This document shows positions 19,433 to 30,056 of a DNA stretch of 64,000 nucleotides, piece by piece. The stretch's first letter is position 1. Every line of letters begins with the position of its first letter. The DNA is from Ornithodoros turicata (lineage: Eukaryota; Arthropoda; Arachnida; Ixodida; Argasidae). The notes beneath the pieces were generated by a model. It saw nothing but the letters and a program-made list of their open reading frames with translations. It made no database searches and had not been told where the DNA came from. The DNA lies in assembly GCF_037126465.1 (NCBI RefSeq), contig NW_026999453.1, positions 124,001 to 188,000 on the forward strand, read 5' to 3'. A program made the position numbers and the translations under genes.

Positions 19433-20737
19433 TTATACAATTCCGTCATGCTGATGCGAAGATAATGCCTCCAGTGCCAGAAGCGCTTGAACCTCGGGCA
19501 GTTGCGACGCACCAGGAAAAGCAGAGACAATGGCCTTAAGGGCAGCGAGTACCGCTGAGAAGAGTCCCAGAGGAGGCATATATTGGGGGGCTGATGAGGG
19601 TGCTGGTTCCGTCACACTGGCGTAAGTGTTTGTAATCTGTCTTGATGGACGAGGAGGCGGTGCACTTGTGATAGGCGTAGCCTCGACTGTGTTCAGCGAC
19701 CCTCGTTTACCTGGTGCAGATCGAGGGGGTAGTGCAGGAAATTCTTGTGCATTTGTACGAGACGGGAGTGTGGCACTAGCATCCCTAGGAGCGTCAGACG
19801 GAAGTCGTAGGGTTCGGTCTTGGTGCCTCTTGGTGGCGGCGGTCTTGACAGGACATAAAGAAAATGATGCGGGATGGCTGGATTTGCAGTTAGCACACTT
19901 TGGCTCTCTTTTATTGTTGCAGTCTGATCTCCGGTGAGGTCCGGCGCAGATGCCACACCGTGTAGAACCTCGGCAATTTCGTGCAATATGGCCAAATCGT
20001 TGGCAGTTATAACACTGTATGGGGCCTTCTATGTACTCTTGGACTGTGAAGGTCTGAAACCCAAGGGCAATTCGGGGAGGAAGACGGATTGTAGGTTCAA
20101 AAGTCAGGATAACGCTCCGTAACGGGGTGAACATATCACTGCCATCTTCTGCTAGGGAATGCCGAACCTGTCGCCGTGCTGATAAAACCCCTGCGTCTTT
20201 AAGATAGAGCACGAGGTCGTCGTTCGAATACTCTCTTGGAACATCATATATCTTGCCCATATTTCTGGCGTACGATTGGGGTATGGATGGTATCACCGGA
20301 ATGCCAGCTAAGCACTTAGCAGACAAAAGGTTGCGGGCGGCTGCTTCGGACCGTACGGAGACGAAGAGAGAACCATCTCGGTGGAAACGGTGGTGCATAA
20401 CCTGTTGTTGGGTTAGCAGGCGTATCTCACTAGCGACCGCATTAGGATTCACCTTCCAGAAGGAGTAGTCAGTAGTTGCTGGCCGAAACAGTATGGGAAT
20501 ACCGCCGGCTCGGTTCTTCTTGTAGGTGACAGTGGTGAACGGGTCATGAAGTGAAGTGGCAAGGTTGCTATCGTTCATCGCATCTGTCTGCTGAGGAGCT
20601 GGCGGTGCCGAAGTGTCCATGGTGTTGTCGGGAACATTCACGATCTGTGGAATGTTGGGATCACCAGAGGAAGGGCTCCCTATCCGTTGGCGTTTGGAAG
20701 GGCTGACGGGGACCTGTTGACCTGTGGTAAGTGTCAT
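19433..20737 (-). CDS. I-clade LINE ORF1 (gag-like RNA-binding protein)
   Basis: An intact 434-codon frame starting 95 bp inside the element. ORF1 proteins coat the retrotransposon RNA. Three zinc knuckles are visible: CYNCQRFGHIARNC (about residues 235-248), CGICAGPHRRSDC (about 254-266) and CANCKSSH...C (about 274-288). They are preceded by an RRM-like region (MGKIYDVPREYSNDDLVLYL, about residues 160-179). The carboxyl half is Pro/Ser-rich. No stop or frameshift is present, in contrast to ORF2. Confidence 0.92.
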   Translation of the reverse strand: MTLTTGQQVPVSPSKRQRIGSPSSGDPNIPQIVNVPDNTMDTSAPPAPQQTDAMNDSNLATSLHDPFTTVTYKKNRAGGIPILFRPATTDYSFWKVNPNAVASEIRLLTQQQVMHHRFHRDGSLFVSVRSEAAARNLLSAKCLAGIPVIPSIPQSYARNMGKIYDVPREYSNDDLVLYLKDAGVLSARRQVRHSLAEDGSDMFTPLRSVILTFEPTIRLPPRIALGFQTFTVQEYIEGPIQCYNCQRFGHIARNCRGSTRCGICAGPHRRSDCNNKREPKCANCKSSHPASFSLCPVKTAATKRHQDRTLRLPSDAPRDASATLPSRTNAQEFPALPPRSAPGKRGSLNTVEATPITSAPPPRPSRQITNTYASVTEPAPSSAPQYMPPLGLFSAVLAALKAIVSAFPGASQLPEVQALLALEALSSHQHDGIV

Positions 20738-20831
20738 AGAGACGTTGGACCTCCCGTCCAGATTATGGCGGGAGGTCCGTGATGGTTCGATTTCTTTTTC
20801 AACGGCTCTGAAAAAGCCTCACAAAGCCTCA
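20738..20831 (-). promoter_or_regulatory. 5' leader of the I-clade LINE (probable internal promoter)
   Basis: The 94 bp between the target duplication and the ORF1 start. Full-length I elements carry an internal RNA polymerase II promoter here. The sequence has two GAGGCTTT words near the very 5' end. Promoter function is inferred from family and position. Confidence 0.45.
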
Positions 20832-22270
20832 CAAGATTGAACAGATCCAAAAGTCTGGCTCGTTTTTTAAATGTTCAGCCAACTTGTGCTGCACCGTTTC
20901 AGCTTCCTGTAAGATCCAGGGTTAAAATCCTAGGAGTTGTTTCTGACAGTGCAGGGTCTCAGCTGTTAACTGGCCTCGAGTATTCAGCCGCTGTAGTGCT
21001 GTGCTGCGAGAGCTTAAGTTTGTTGACCTGCCGATTACTTTTCGGGCTCGACTCTTAGCAGCATGGTATCACAGTCGCTTGTGGTTTTTAGTGGCTGTTT
21101 CATATCCACCATCGGTAATACAAGCTGTTCTCACACGGCACGCGCCCCGCTTTCTGTGGGGCGTATCCGTTGTATGGGTCTGTAGGTCTCAACTACACGG
21201 AAGTCCTGATGTCGGTGGCTTGGGAGTACTAGCTGTGTCAGAAAAGTGATTGGCCCTTAAATCGCGTATTCTCTTTGAGGCGCTCCGTGTGTCAGAGCAC
21301 CCGGCCTTGCAGTACTTCCTAGGATACGCCGCCGGGTGGTCCTTAGAAAATTTCTAGCTTCGCTCCAGGGCGGAAGTACTCCTTGCTTATTTTAGTACTT
21401 GTGAGTCTATTGTGCGCAGTTTGCGTGTCCAGTGCACATGTGAAGACATTTCCTTGTGTAGCGTCTGTGATTTCTACGCCGCCTACAGGGAAATGTGAGC
21501 GGATCCACAAGACCAGCAGTGCCAACGAAATGCGCCTGGCGGCGCATAACTGCTGGCTGGCTTGATGCACTGTGCGCTACTCTCCACTGGGAGCTGGCCC
21601 GTGGTATCCTCCCACTGCGTGAACGTTTACACTGTTTTTGGACATGTCGCACGGATGGTTGACGGTGGTGACACGGGTGGTTGTCCATCATGTGGCATTT
21701 CTGAGATTGCAGAACGTTGTTTTTTACGATGACATATGCCACTTTTACTGTTGAGCAGGGTGGCCCAAATATTTGGGCTTCCAGCAGTTGATAGGGTCAC
21801 TGTAAGGTACCTGGAGCCGTCGCCGGCCATACACACAGAGCGGAAACAATTACCATAGCTGATTTCGGAAATCAACTTCCAAATTTGGATTGACCGGTGC
21901 CGGCTGACCTTTGATGGCCCGGATGTGGGAGCATGGTTATTTTCCAGGAAGCGAGAGCCGGCCTGCGTGCACATATCATCCTTGAGCAATCATTATTTGG
22001 GTCTGTGGAGTGCTGTCGCCGCTGGCTTACAGCGACTCGGCTCTTTGATCGTCATCAAGGTGAGTGGCATATCAAGTTCTATTAAGCCCACTAGGGCTGT
22101 ACTGCCCTCCGTACCGACTCTTGTAGAGTTTCTGGATTGTTCGCAATGTATGGCACGTGCAAAAAGCAATCTCCCTTTGCAGCAAGTTAGAGTTAGAGTT
22201 AGTTATAGAGATAGAGTTTATGCAAAAGAGGCTACGTACGTGGGCAGTTCTCTTGCTTGATGACAATACA
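20832..22270 (+). mobile_element. Copy X2, part 2 (post-RT region, zinc finger, 3'UTR)
   Basis: Continues ORF2 after the I-clade LINE. A connection region matching 11240-11480 covers about 21010-21250. The degenerate zinc finger lies near 21680-21730. The 3'UTR (from about 22085) has tandem AGAGTTAG words and ends TTGCTTGATGACAATACACA. It has many stops. Its UTR form (GATAGAG..AAAAGAGGCTAC) is the one found in the 97-bp tail at 7975. Confidence 0.8.
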
Positions 22271-23130
22271 CACAGTGGTACAGTGGTACGGAGGTAGAGG
22301 AGGGGAATACCTCCATAGGTACCTCTTCCGCTTGACAATACACAAAGTTATACAGCTATCAGGAAGTCGCAGTCCGGTCTCGCAGTCCCTTTTGCGCCGA
22401 TTAAGCTGTCTTGGCGTCGATCGGCTGCGGACTGGCTAGATGCCCGCCGCGCCAGTCTTCAGTGCAAGCTAGCCGATGATGTTCTTCGCGAGCGATTGCG
22501 CAGTTTTCGTAGTTCTCGTTGATACATCGTGATATTTCACTGATTATCGTGATATTTCTCGATATATGCGAGATATGTGAAACAGCCGAGCACCCGTTTA
22601 GGCGGTGTCATGTTCCTCTTTTGCTGTGGCGCAGGTTAACACAAGTATTTCAGCTCTCGGCTGTCTCCTGGACCACTGTGAGTTTCCTACGACCGTTGCC
22701 GGTCCCGCGCATTCAGCGTAAACAATGGGATTTGTTAATTGCTGAGATAGACTTTCAAATTCGGATCCGTCATAGCCGGCTGGCTTTTGGTGGCCCAGTC
22801 TTCGGGGACGCAGGTCTTTGTAGCCACATCATTCCTGAAGAATGCTTGTACGGCCTTCTGCTCACGCTGTGCTCTCGCCGCTAATTGAATATCTACTGGA
22901 CTTTTCGGTCACGTTTATGGTGGTGTGCCAAGTCATGGTCTAGCCAACTCGATAGGATTGTACTGTCCTCAGGGACTGTCCCGTGTTTGGATTGTTCGCA
23001 TGGTATGGGCAGTAAGAAAAGCAAACTCTCCTAGAGAGTTGTTATTTAGCTTGTGGGATTGTAACGTGCAGTTAGTGTCAATGCAAAAATGCGACGACCT
23101 CCATAGGTAGTCCGCTTGCTCGATGACAAT
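22271..23130 (+). mobile_element. Tx1-like LINE family X, C-terminal copy X3
   Basis: A short X tail (CTCCATAGGTACCTCTTCC..GACAATACACA, about 22306-22335) is followed directly by ORF2 sequence starting at TTATACAGCTATC, the same point where X1 was hit by the foldback. The zinc finger CETAEHPFRRCHVPLLLWRR is at about 22580-22640. The 3'UTR ends CGATGACAATACACA near 23130. Frameshifted throughout. Confidence 0.75.
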
Positions 23131-23329
23131 ACACACAATACAGTCCCATCCTCCAGTTGACAATACGGCGCTAAAATGAACAAGGAGGACACGAACAAGA
23201 AGACGAGATATGAACATTTAAGAAAGCATGTTGTAGCGTCGTTCCGTATTACGGGTGAGTAGTTTTTTTGTTTTTTTGTTTTTGTGGCTACCTGTTTTTC
23301 TGTGAGCTGATTCCTTTGTGTGGGTGCCT

Positions 23330-24018
23330 CACTATTTCAGGCGAGTATAGCGTACCGTTTTTCAGCATATTTCGCCATCTAGTTCTATGGTCAGACGGCC
23401 TTTAGCGTTTTCCGTAACACTGCCTCCGGCTGTGTCACGGGTTGACTTCCTACTTCCTCTTGTGAAGAAGGTAGAGAAAGTCGTTAGAAGCATGCGTCAC
23501 ATTGGCGGTGGAGGATGCGACCTCATTGTGGAGTCGTGAAGCAGCTCGTAAGACGTTCCTTCAGAAGGAGCTCGAGGGTATCCAAACGGGTAACCGACGC
23601 GCCCTTATGGAAATGCGGACGCCAGTTCCGAATCTCATAAGTGTGCGCAGTAAGGGTTTGATCATGTCAGATGCATGTTGACTCAAAATGAAGTTTTCGC
23701 GTCTGTCTCCTCAATGACGAGCGGAAAGTGCCCTGGCATTGATGGCCTCCCAGTTGAGTTTTACAAGCGCTTCTGGAGTGTGATTGGTCCTTGCATGACT
23801 TGGGTTTTTAACATCTAGCCAGCTCGCTAGGACCGTACTGCACTCTGCAGCGGCTCTCCCGTGTTTGGATTGTTCGCTTGGTATGGTCAGTACGAAAAGC
23901 GAACTCTCCTACCGAGCTGAACTGTTGTTATCTAGGTTGTAGGACTGTAACGTAAAGTTAGTGTCTGTCCAAAGGGGACTACCTCCATATGTGGCTCTAC
24001 TGTTTGATGACAATACAC
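23330..24018 (+). mobile_element. Internally deleted Tx1-like LINE X5 (ORF1 start, RT scrap, 3'UTR)
   Basis: ORF1-type sequence (VEKVVRSMRHIGGGGC about 23468-23520, RRALMEMRTPVPN about 23598-23640) is joined to a 140-bp RT piece (GLPVEFYKRFW near 23745) and then, at about 23817, straight to the 3'UTR (GTAACGTAAAGTTAGTGTC, ending TTGATGACAATACACAC). The endonuclease and most of ORF2 are absent. This could be a deletion derivative able to be mobilised in trans by its 3' end. Confidence 0.7.
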
Positions 24019-24179
24019 ACGTGTGCTCGTGACTGCCATGTCTTGTTTCTCAACACAGGGAAAGAAAGAAGAAAAAACCTCAATACAGTTTAACGGCAAC
24101 AGATACTCGCAAAATTCGAAGAGGTACGCAGTGTCCCTTTTTCGACACCTGTCAACAGTCTAAGAAAAAAAAGTGTAAT

Positions 24180-24420
24180 TTGCTAGCTTTGGGGGTAGAA
24201 GGGTTTTGTTACAGATTATCAACCCTTTTTGGGTAGAAAAAGAGGGGTAGAAGCAAGTCTACCCTTTCATTTCTACCACATCGGTAGAATTTTTCTACTC
24301 CTGAGCGTCTAAACAATTCCACCCCGTTAGTGGCAAAATTCTGCCCCTGTATGGTGAAGTGTTGTTCCTGTGGAGGTCTGTCTTTTATCTCCACATAGGA
24401 GACAAGTGTAGCTCAACCCA
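24180..24420. repeat. GGTAGAA/TTCTACC-rich hairpin-forming segment
   Basis: GGGTAGAA and its complement TTCTACC alternate (24194, 24230, 24243, 24275, 24292 and others), so the strand can fold on itself in several registers. No coding signal. It is MITE-like, but I could not define termini. Confidence 0.4.
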
Positions 24421-24885
24421 GCAAACCATAGACCTCTAGGAGATGTCCAAATGGTACCCCAAAGTGTCTGTGTGGATGTCCCATGGATCATTGCAGAGAG
24501 CTAGTAGACGTAGCATGTACGTCCTGGCGACTATGGTTTGTCCCACTTTTTTAACATTCCACGAACATCCCAGAGACGCAACTTCGTGATATTTGGATAT
24601 TCACCGGATCTTTTCAAATCTGCACATATTATTGCAAGAAATGTGCTCCTTCAGAAATGTGTCATGGTTTGCAGTCACGTACCATACATTCTCATAACAT
24701 ACGTAACCATATTTTATTTCAAGGCATCATCATCGCCTGTTTTTTTTTTGTTTTTTTTTTGCACCTTAAGGGCGTTGTAGAAGGGTAAATGGCAGCCCAG
24801 CGACCTTTCGGCCATAATCCAGGACGAATGCATACCGCGCGGTAATAAAAGGCCTTTTGCCTTTCACCATACGACACACGGCCAC
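24421..24885. other. No gene seen
   Basis: Mixed sequence with T-rich runs around 24738-24761. Nothing recognisable. Confidence 0.4.
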
Positions 24886-24984
24886 ACCAGCAAAATTGGA
24901 TAACTGTCACTGATGGTATGTAGCAATCGTCACACTCGGTTTTGGCGTTGCCGGTGACCACCGCGGTAACAGTGGTGTTTTGAG
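24886..24984 (+). repeat. HEAD repeat, copy 2 (partial), fused to LINE X block 2
   Basis: GGCCACACCAGCAAAATTGG to GGTGTTTTGAG matches 7820-7926. Directly afterwards comes ATTATGCGCT and the LINE RT region. This is the uninterrupted version of the HEAD/LINE junction found in block 1. Confidence 0.75.
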
Positions 24985-27523
24985 TTATTATGCGCTGGGG
25001 CCGGGGGCCATATTGCTCCCGAGTGTTACTCAAGCGCTATGTGGCAGAGAATTACTGAGCTCCGGTCAGCTGACGGCTGCATTCTGACTGATCTCGGTGA
25101 CATTGCGCGGCCCTTTATCAGGAGTCACCTCACGACGACCGTTGTCAGCCGAGAGTGCCCACTGCTGGCGAAACAAATGAACTTAGGGCCACTCACGCAA
25201 AATTAGGTTTTTGCGTCTGTCTCTTCAATGACGAGCGGAAAGTGCCCTGGCATTGATGGCATCCCAGTTGAGTTTTACAAGCGCTTCTGGACTGTGATTG
25301 GTTCTTGCATGACTCGGGTTTTTAACATCTGCTTAACCCAGGGGTTGCTATGCCCCAGCATGCAGAATGGTGGTGTTGTTCTTCTGTGCAAAGACAAGTC
25401 TCGAAAACTGGACCTAGATGCTTATCATCCGATCACTTTACTGACGAGCGATTATAAGATCTTAGCTAAAAGTCTTTTATTGCGCGTTTCACCTTGTTGG
25501 CGTTACATCCCCGCCAGTCATGTTCCGTACCCGGGTCGTCCAGAGACCTTCATAGATTCGCTGTTCGTGATGCCATACACTGGATTAACAGTGGTCATGC
25601 CCCCACTGTGCTGGCGTCATTCGATCAGTCCAAGGCATTTGATCGTGTGCGACACGCATACCTCTTCTCTCGGCTGAGGGCATATGGGTTCGCCGTTGCT
25701 TGGGTCAGGTATGTGGAAACGTTGTATAGGGGCGCTAGAAGTCTTGTCTCTGTCGCTGGCGGATTGTCGTCCCCCTTTGATGTAACTTGTGGGGTCCGTC
25801 AAGGATATCCCCTCTCTCCCGCCTTGTACGCCATTGACATCAACCCTCTACTCGAGAGACTGTGCTCGCTTCCTGTTACATTGCCACTGCCCAATGGATG
25901 CCCCCCACCTGTCTTTGCGTTCGCGGACGACATCTCTGTGATCCTTTTTCGCAAGTATTCCCTAGGGCCTGTTTTGAAGTCTTTTGAGGATTACGGAGCC
26001 GTTTCAGGGGCAAGACTGAATAGATCGAAAAGGGCAGCACTGTTTCTGAACCTCCAGCCTTCCTGCGGGGCTCCTTTCTGTGTTACAGTGAGACCAGAAG
26101 TCAAAATTATTGGTGTTACTTTTGATTGCAGTGGCATATCTACCGTAAATTGGCCGCGATTGTTGCAGAGCTGTCCTGCGGCAGCCTAAGTTTGTTGATT
26201 TACCCATGGCCTGGTACTACAGTCGCTTGTGGTTTCTAGGAGTCGTTGCCACGCCGCCGCCACTAATTCGTACTGCCATCACTAGGCACGCGTTCTGTTT
26301 CCTCTGGGGTGGTTCAGTGGAGTGGGTCGTGAGGTCCCGCTTGCACCGTACACGTGACCAGGGCGGCTTAGCCTTGCCGGTGGTGCTCGACAAGTGCCTT
26401 GCACTTCAGTCGCGCGTTTATTTCTAGGCATTGCACACTCCCGAACACCCAGCGTGCGCATTAGTGCAGTACACCCTGGGATGTGCTACCAGGTGGTTCG
26501 TTGAGAGCCTTAGGTTTCGGCCTAGGTCCGAAGTCCTGCCTCATCAATACAGTGCCTGTGTTGATGTTGTACGGCGTTTGCGACTTCAGCTTCCGGACGC
26601 CGACATCCAGTCAGCTATTTTTTACAGCTATCCGGGAGTTGGAGTCTGGTCCCGCATTTCCTTCAGTGCCGACGAAGCTGTCCTGGGGTCGAATCACCGC
26701 GGGCTGCCTAGACGCCCGCCGCGCAAGTCTTCAATGGAAGTTGACCCACGCTGTACTTCCTCTTCGTGAGTGACTACACCGTTTTCACATCTCTCGCTCT
26801 GACGGTTGCTCGTCTTGAGGGATGTGTGAAACCGCAGAGCACTGTTTCAGGCGTTGTCGTGTTCCTCTTTTGCTGTGGCGCATAGTAACCCAGATATATC
26901 GGCTGTCGACTGTCCCATGGGCCACCGTACAGTTCCTGGAACCGTTGCCTGTTCCGCGCGTTCAGCGTAAACAATTTGCTTTATTAATTACCGAGATCAA
27001 CTTTCAAGTCTGGATCCGTCGTTGCCTGCTGGCCCAGACTTCGGAGACGCAGCTATATTTCGGGCTGGCGGGACTGGGCTTCGTAGCCACATTGTCCGTG
27101 AGCAAGCACTGTATGGTCTTGTGGAGTGCTATCCCCGCTGCCTGACGTCTACTCGCCTTCTCGGCCACGTTCAGGGTGAGTGGCAAATCATGTTGAATTC
27201 CGTGTTATCGCCGCGAAGCAACTGTGGCTGTGAGCGGCGTATAGACGTGGACAGATGAAGAGAGGACAGCAGGAAGGAGTGGGGGACAGGGGGGTTAGTA
27301 TGCGTCGTGGGCCGACTGCAAATCATGTTCTAGCCAGCTTGCTAGGACCGTACTGCTCTCCGCAGAGGCTCTCCCGTGCTTGGATTGTTCGCTTGGGATG
27401 GTCAGTACGAAAAGCAAACTCCCCTAGAGAGTGTTGTTATCAAGCTTGTAGGACTGCAACGTAAAGTTAGTGTCTGTCCAAAGGGGACTACCTCCATAGG
27501 TATCTCTCCTGCTTGATGACAAT
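24985..27523 (+). mobile_element. Tx1-like LINE family X, RT to 3' end (copy X4, block 2)
   Basis: Paralogue of X1 without its two guests. Motifs are GIPVEFYKRFW near 25263, LTSDYKILAKSLLLRVSP near 25440, FDQSKAFDRVRH near 25620, CGVRQGYPLSPALYA near 25788, catalytic site FAFADDISVIL near 25915 (Tyr replaced by Phe), and zinc finger CETAEHCFRRC near 26824. A short foreign segment sits in the 3'UTR (about 27195-27310). It ends TTGATGACAATACAAAA at 27523. Frameshifts disable it. Confidence 0.85.
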
Positions 27524-28470
27524 ACAAAAGTTATTATGTGTAATGTGTTTTTGGTCTGCCCTTTAGGCCTTTGTTTACTCTTCCTATAAACTTTTGCTGT
27601 TATCCTGCCCTGCCTTTCAGCATAGAGCACTGGTAGTGTTCCTGTTTGTGTAAATGAGTCTACATTCCATAGGTAGCTCTCCAGCTTGATGACAATACAG
27701 TTTCAGTTTTTCAGTTGGCTGTCGAGCTGGAACATGAGAGCAAAACACTGCGTGTTGTCAATGTTTACGCCCCTGTGCGCCGCGGTGAGCGCTCGGATTT
27801 TTTTCGCAAAATTGACACGTTTTTTTATAGAAATCATAACTTAATTTTTGCACGCGATATTAACTGTACGATAGACCGCCAGCACGGCAGGCAGGCGAAC
27901 AGAGAGCTGGAGCGCCTGGTGAACTCGATTGGTTTAGTTGATACTTGGTCCCACGTGCATGGTAATACATATGAGTCCACCTGGGTTAACACACGTGGCC
28001 GTCACAGCCGACTAGACAGATTTTATGTCTCGCCAGGCTTGGCAGACTTCATCTCTAGTTGTGCGACCCGACCTGCTAGGGATCTTGCAGATCATCACGG
28101 CGTTCTTTTGTTCCTATCTGGCCTGCTCAATTTTCGATCTGGTTGTTGTTGTTGGCGTCTGAACGTGTCCTTGCTCGAGGATCCCGAAATTAAAAGTGAT
28201 ATGCAAGATTGGCTACCGGAACAGTGTTCCGCACCCGATTTTGGGCCAGATCACAGGGAGGCTTTGAAGTAGGGTGCAGCACACCGTCTTCGGTCTTGGG
28301 GGAGACAGCGTGCGCGTGAACATCGGCAGTTTAGAGATGCACTCTTGCAGCTATTAGCCATTCTTTGCCACCCTGGTTCTCGCAGCCATGATACTGCCTC
28401 TGAGATAGAGGATGCGCAAAGTCGCCTTGCGTCTCTTCGTATGCACTCTAGGCGCAAGTTCGTAGCGCTG
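27524..28470 (+). mobile_element. Shared spacer plus endonuclease of next LINE X copy (block 2 end)
   Basis: The spacer 27524-27699 repeats 12867-13035. The frame 27715-28272 encodes endonuclease: VVNVYAPVRRGERSDFF, FARDINCTIDRQHGRQ (GDFN replaced by RDIN, losing the catalytic Asp), SRLDRFYVS and LADHHGVLL. Similarity to 13100-13911 ends abruptly at GCGCAAGTTCGTAG (28470). Confidence 0.8.
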
Positions 28471-29025
28471 CGGTGGGGATCATGCTGTACCCGAATGGTG
28501 ACGTTCTGGTGTCGGTGCTGACGGTTCCCGTGCGGCTGAGGTGGTATGTCCAGCGGGAGTTGCTCACGATACCGTTAGCGTGGTGAAAGATAGGGTTTTC
28601 TGGATATTTAATAATTTTTGAAGAAATTTTCATGTCAGATGTTCCCACTTCATTGCCCACTCTTGATGTTCCCACTGTTCATTTTCAAACTCAATAATGT
28701 TCAATACATTGCGTATTACGGATGGTCATTTGCTCCAATTTTACAGGGTCGTCGAATTGGTTCCTCATTTTCTGCAGGGACCTACAGCGGCCTTCCCACG
28801 CTATTTCGCTTCTGTTAATGATTGTGTCCCGTTGGCTTTTCTTGTAGTGGTCAGTTGGCTTCTCATTTACTGCATTGGTAACCATGCAACATGTTCAATC
28901 TCATTAAATCAATTGGATATCAGATAATCTAGGTCAGTTCCTTCAAATGGTTTCTCATTCCTTGTATTGGTGCAGTCTACGCTATTGAATAAGTTGGACT
29001 ACATTAAATCAACTAGAAATAAAAA
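28471..29025. other. No gene seen
   Basis: Contains loosely repeated words such as TTCTCATTT..TGCA (near 28763, 28860 and 28950) and ATTAAATCAA (near 28904 and 29003). No protein or RNA signal recognised. Confidence 0.4.
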
Positions 29026-29200
29026 CAATTACAACTTTATTTTTAAGATGGGGTATGGGGAGTTCCGTCGCCCAAGGAGGACAACCTACCTCATTGCTGG
29101 TGGGGTGGCGATGTGGGGAATGAAATAATGAGCCCATTCACAATAAGGGTCGAAGTAGTCGATTTCATCAACTCCGCGTTTGCTAAAGGGAGTTCGAGAA
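29026..29200 (-). mobile_element. 5'-truncated I-clade LINE tail
   Basis: Matches the 3' terminus of the LINE at 15018-15150, including ACAACTTTATTTT and the UTR words TGGGGAGTT and AATAACG-like. Only about 175 bp are present, and no coding domain. Confidence 0.7.
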
Positions 29201-29215
29201 CTGTATTCGGACAGG

Positions 29216-29396
29216 TGTACACTCTTAAATAAGGGTGTACTTTAACACCCTTTCCTTGCACACATACGTCACTCCCTTTTGGAGAGTACATATCACTCTT
29301 ATAAATGAGTCTCCTCACTCCCAGAAGAGAGTGAGGAGACCCTTTATCTACTTCCCAAAAAAAGAGTTACCGTACACCCTTTTTTAATAGTGCACA
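29216..29396. mobile_element. 181-bp nearly palindromic MITE
   Basis: The ends are inverted: TGTACACTCTTAAATAAGGG at the left and, read from the right, TGTGCACTATTAAAAAAGGG, followed on both by TGTAC. The centre carries GTCTCCTCACTC and GAGTGAGGAGAC around an 8-base loop (29320-29350). No coding capacity. Confidence 0.7.
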
Positions 29397-29419
29397 AACA
29401 AGCAGAAGCGAATTACAGC

Positions 29420-29520
29420 CCAAGCGGCATGCCAATATTGCTCCAATATTGAGCCCATATGGGATGCCAGTATTGGACCAATATGGGGAGTCGAACCAGG
29501 CTCCAAGCCCATTTTGCGCC
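29420..29520. repeat. Cluster of CCAATATTGG-like palindromes (first)
   Basis: GCCAATATTGCTCCAATATTG, GCCCATATGGGATGCC and GGACCAATATGGGG occur in about 70 bp. The same words fill 30385-30572. Probably the remains of one palindromic repeat family. Confidence 0.5.
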
Positions 29521-30056
29521 ACTATTTTCAATATTTATGTGATAACGCCAACTGGGAGTACGTGCAATAATAAAGCATTATCCGCTTTAATATCCACCAC
29601 TGATATGCTTCTCTCTTCTTTTTGCTTTTTCATTTCTACAGAGCTCATTGATCCACGTTGTCCCTATATGTGACAATACGTGTTTCAGGAGGAAAAAAAA
29701 GAAAGAAAACACTGCGTCGCCCCAAAACCGAAAGATGGGTGCTACGCCCACAAGCAGTCCCACGGAATTGCCAATGCCAAACATCCATAAGAAGCCTTCA
29801 TTGGGATATTACGAATATTCTACGAACCAAATGTTTCCAACCCGCTCCGAGAGTACAAAGGACCGAAACAGTTTCGTGACGTTGACGGACATACGCCAGA
29901 GCAAGTCACACTGTTTGCGGGAACTTCAAAGCACCTAACTTTATAGAACAGCCATCCCTTTCTATCACACGTTGTGTGTTTTACTTGACCTGCCGCAATT
30001 CTGTTATCATTACAGGAACCAGCGACATTTTAGCCGGTATGAAACGTCCGATTCAA

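Larger units (their letters stand above)
15018..20831 (-). mobile_element. Near-complete I-clade LINE (two ORFs, RNase H) nested in copy X2
   Basis: A 5.8-kb element on the minus strand (including a 625-bp guest) with a perfect 12-bp target duplication. From its 5' end it has a leader of about 95 bp, ORF1 with zinc knuckles, and ORF2 with APE endonuclease, reverse transcriptase, RNase H and a Cys/His tail. A short 3'UTR holds AATAAAG and a (GTT)n-rich tail. The RNase H domain after RT is the hallmark of the I group. Defects are few: one Trp-to-stop at the ORF2 start, two one-base shifts in C5 runs, and the guest insertion. A second, truncated tail lies at 29026-29200. Confidence 0.92.

Noticed and set aside
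24180..24420. Telomere-type repeat suggested by GGGTAGAA words
   Set aside because: Units are irregular and face both directions; not a tandem telomeric pattern.
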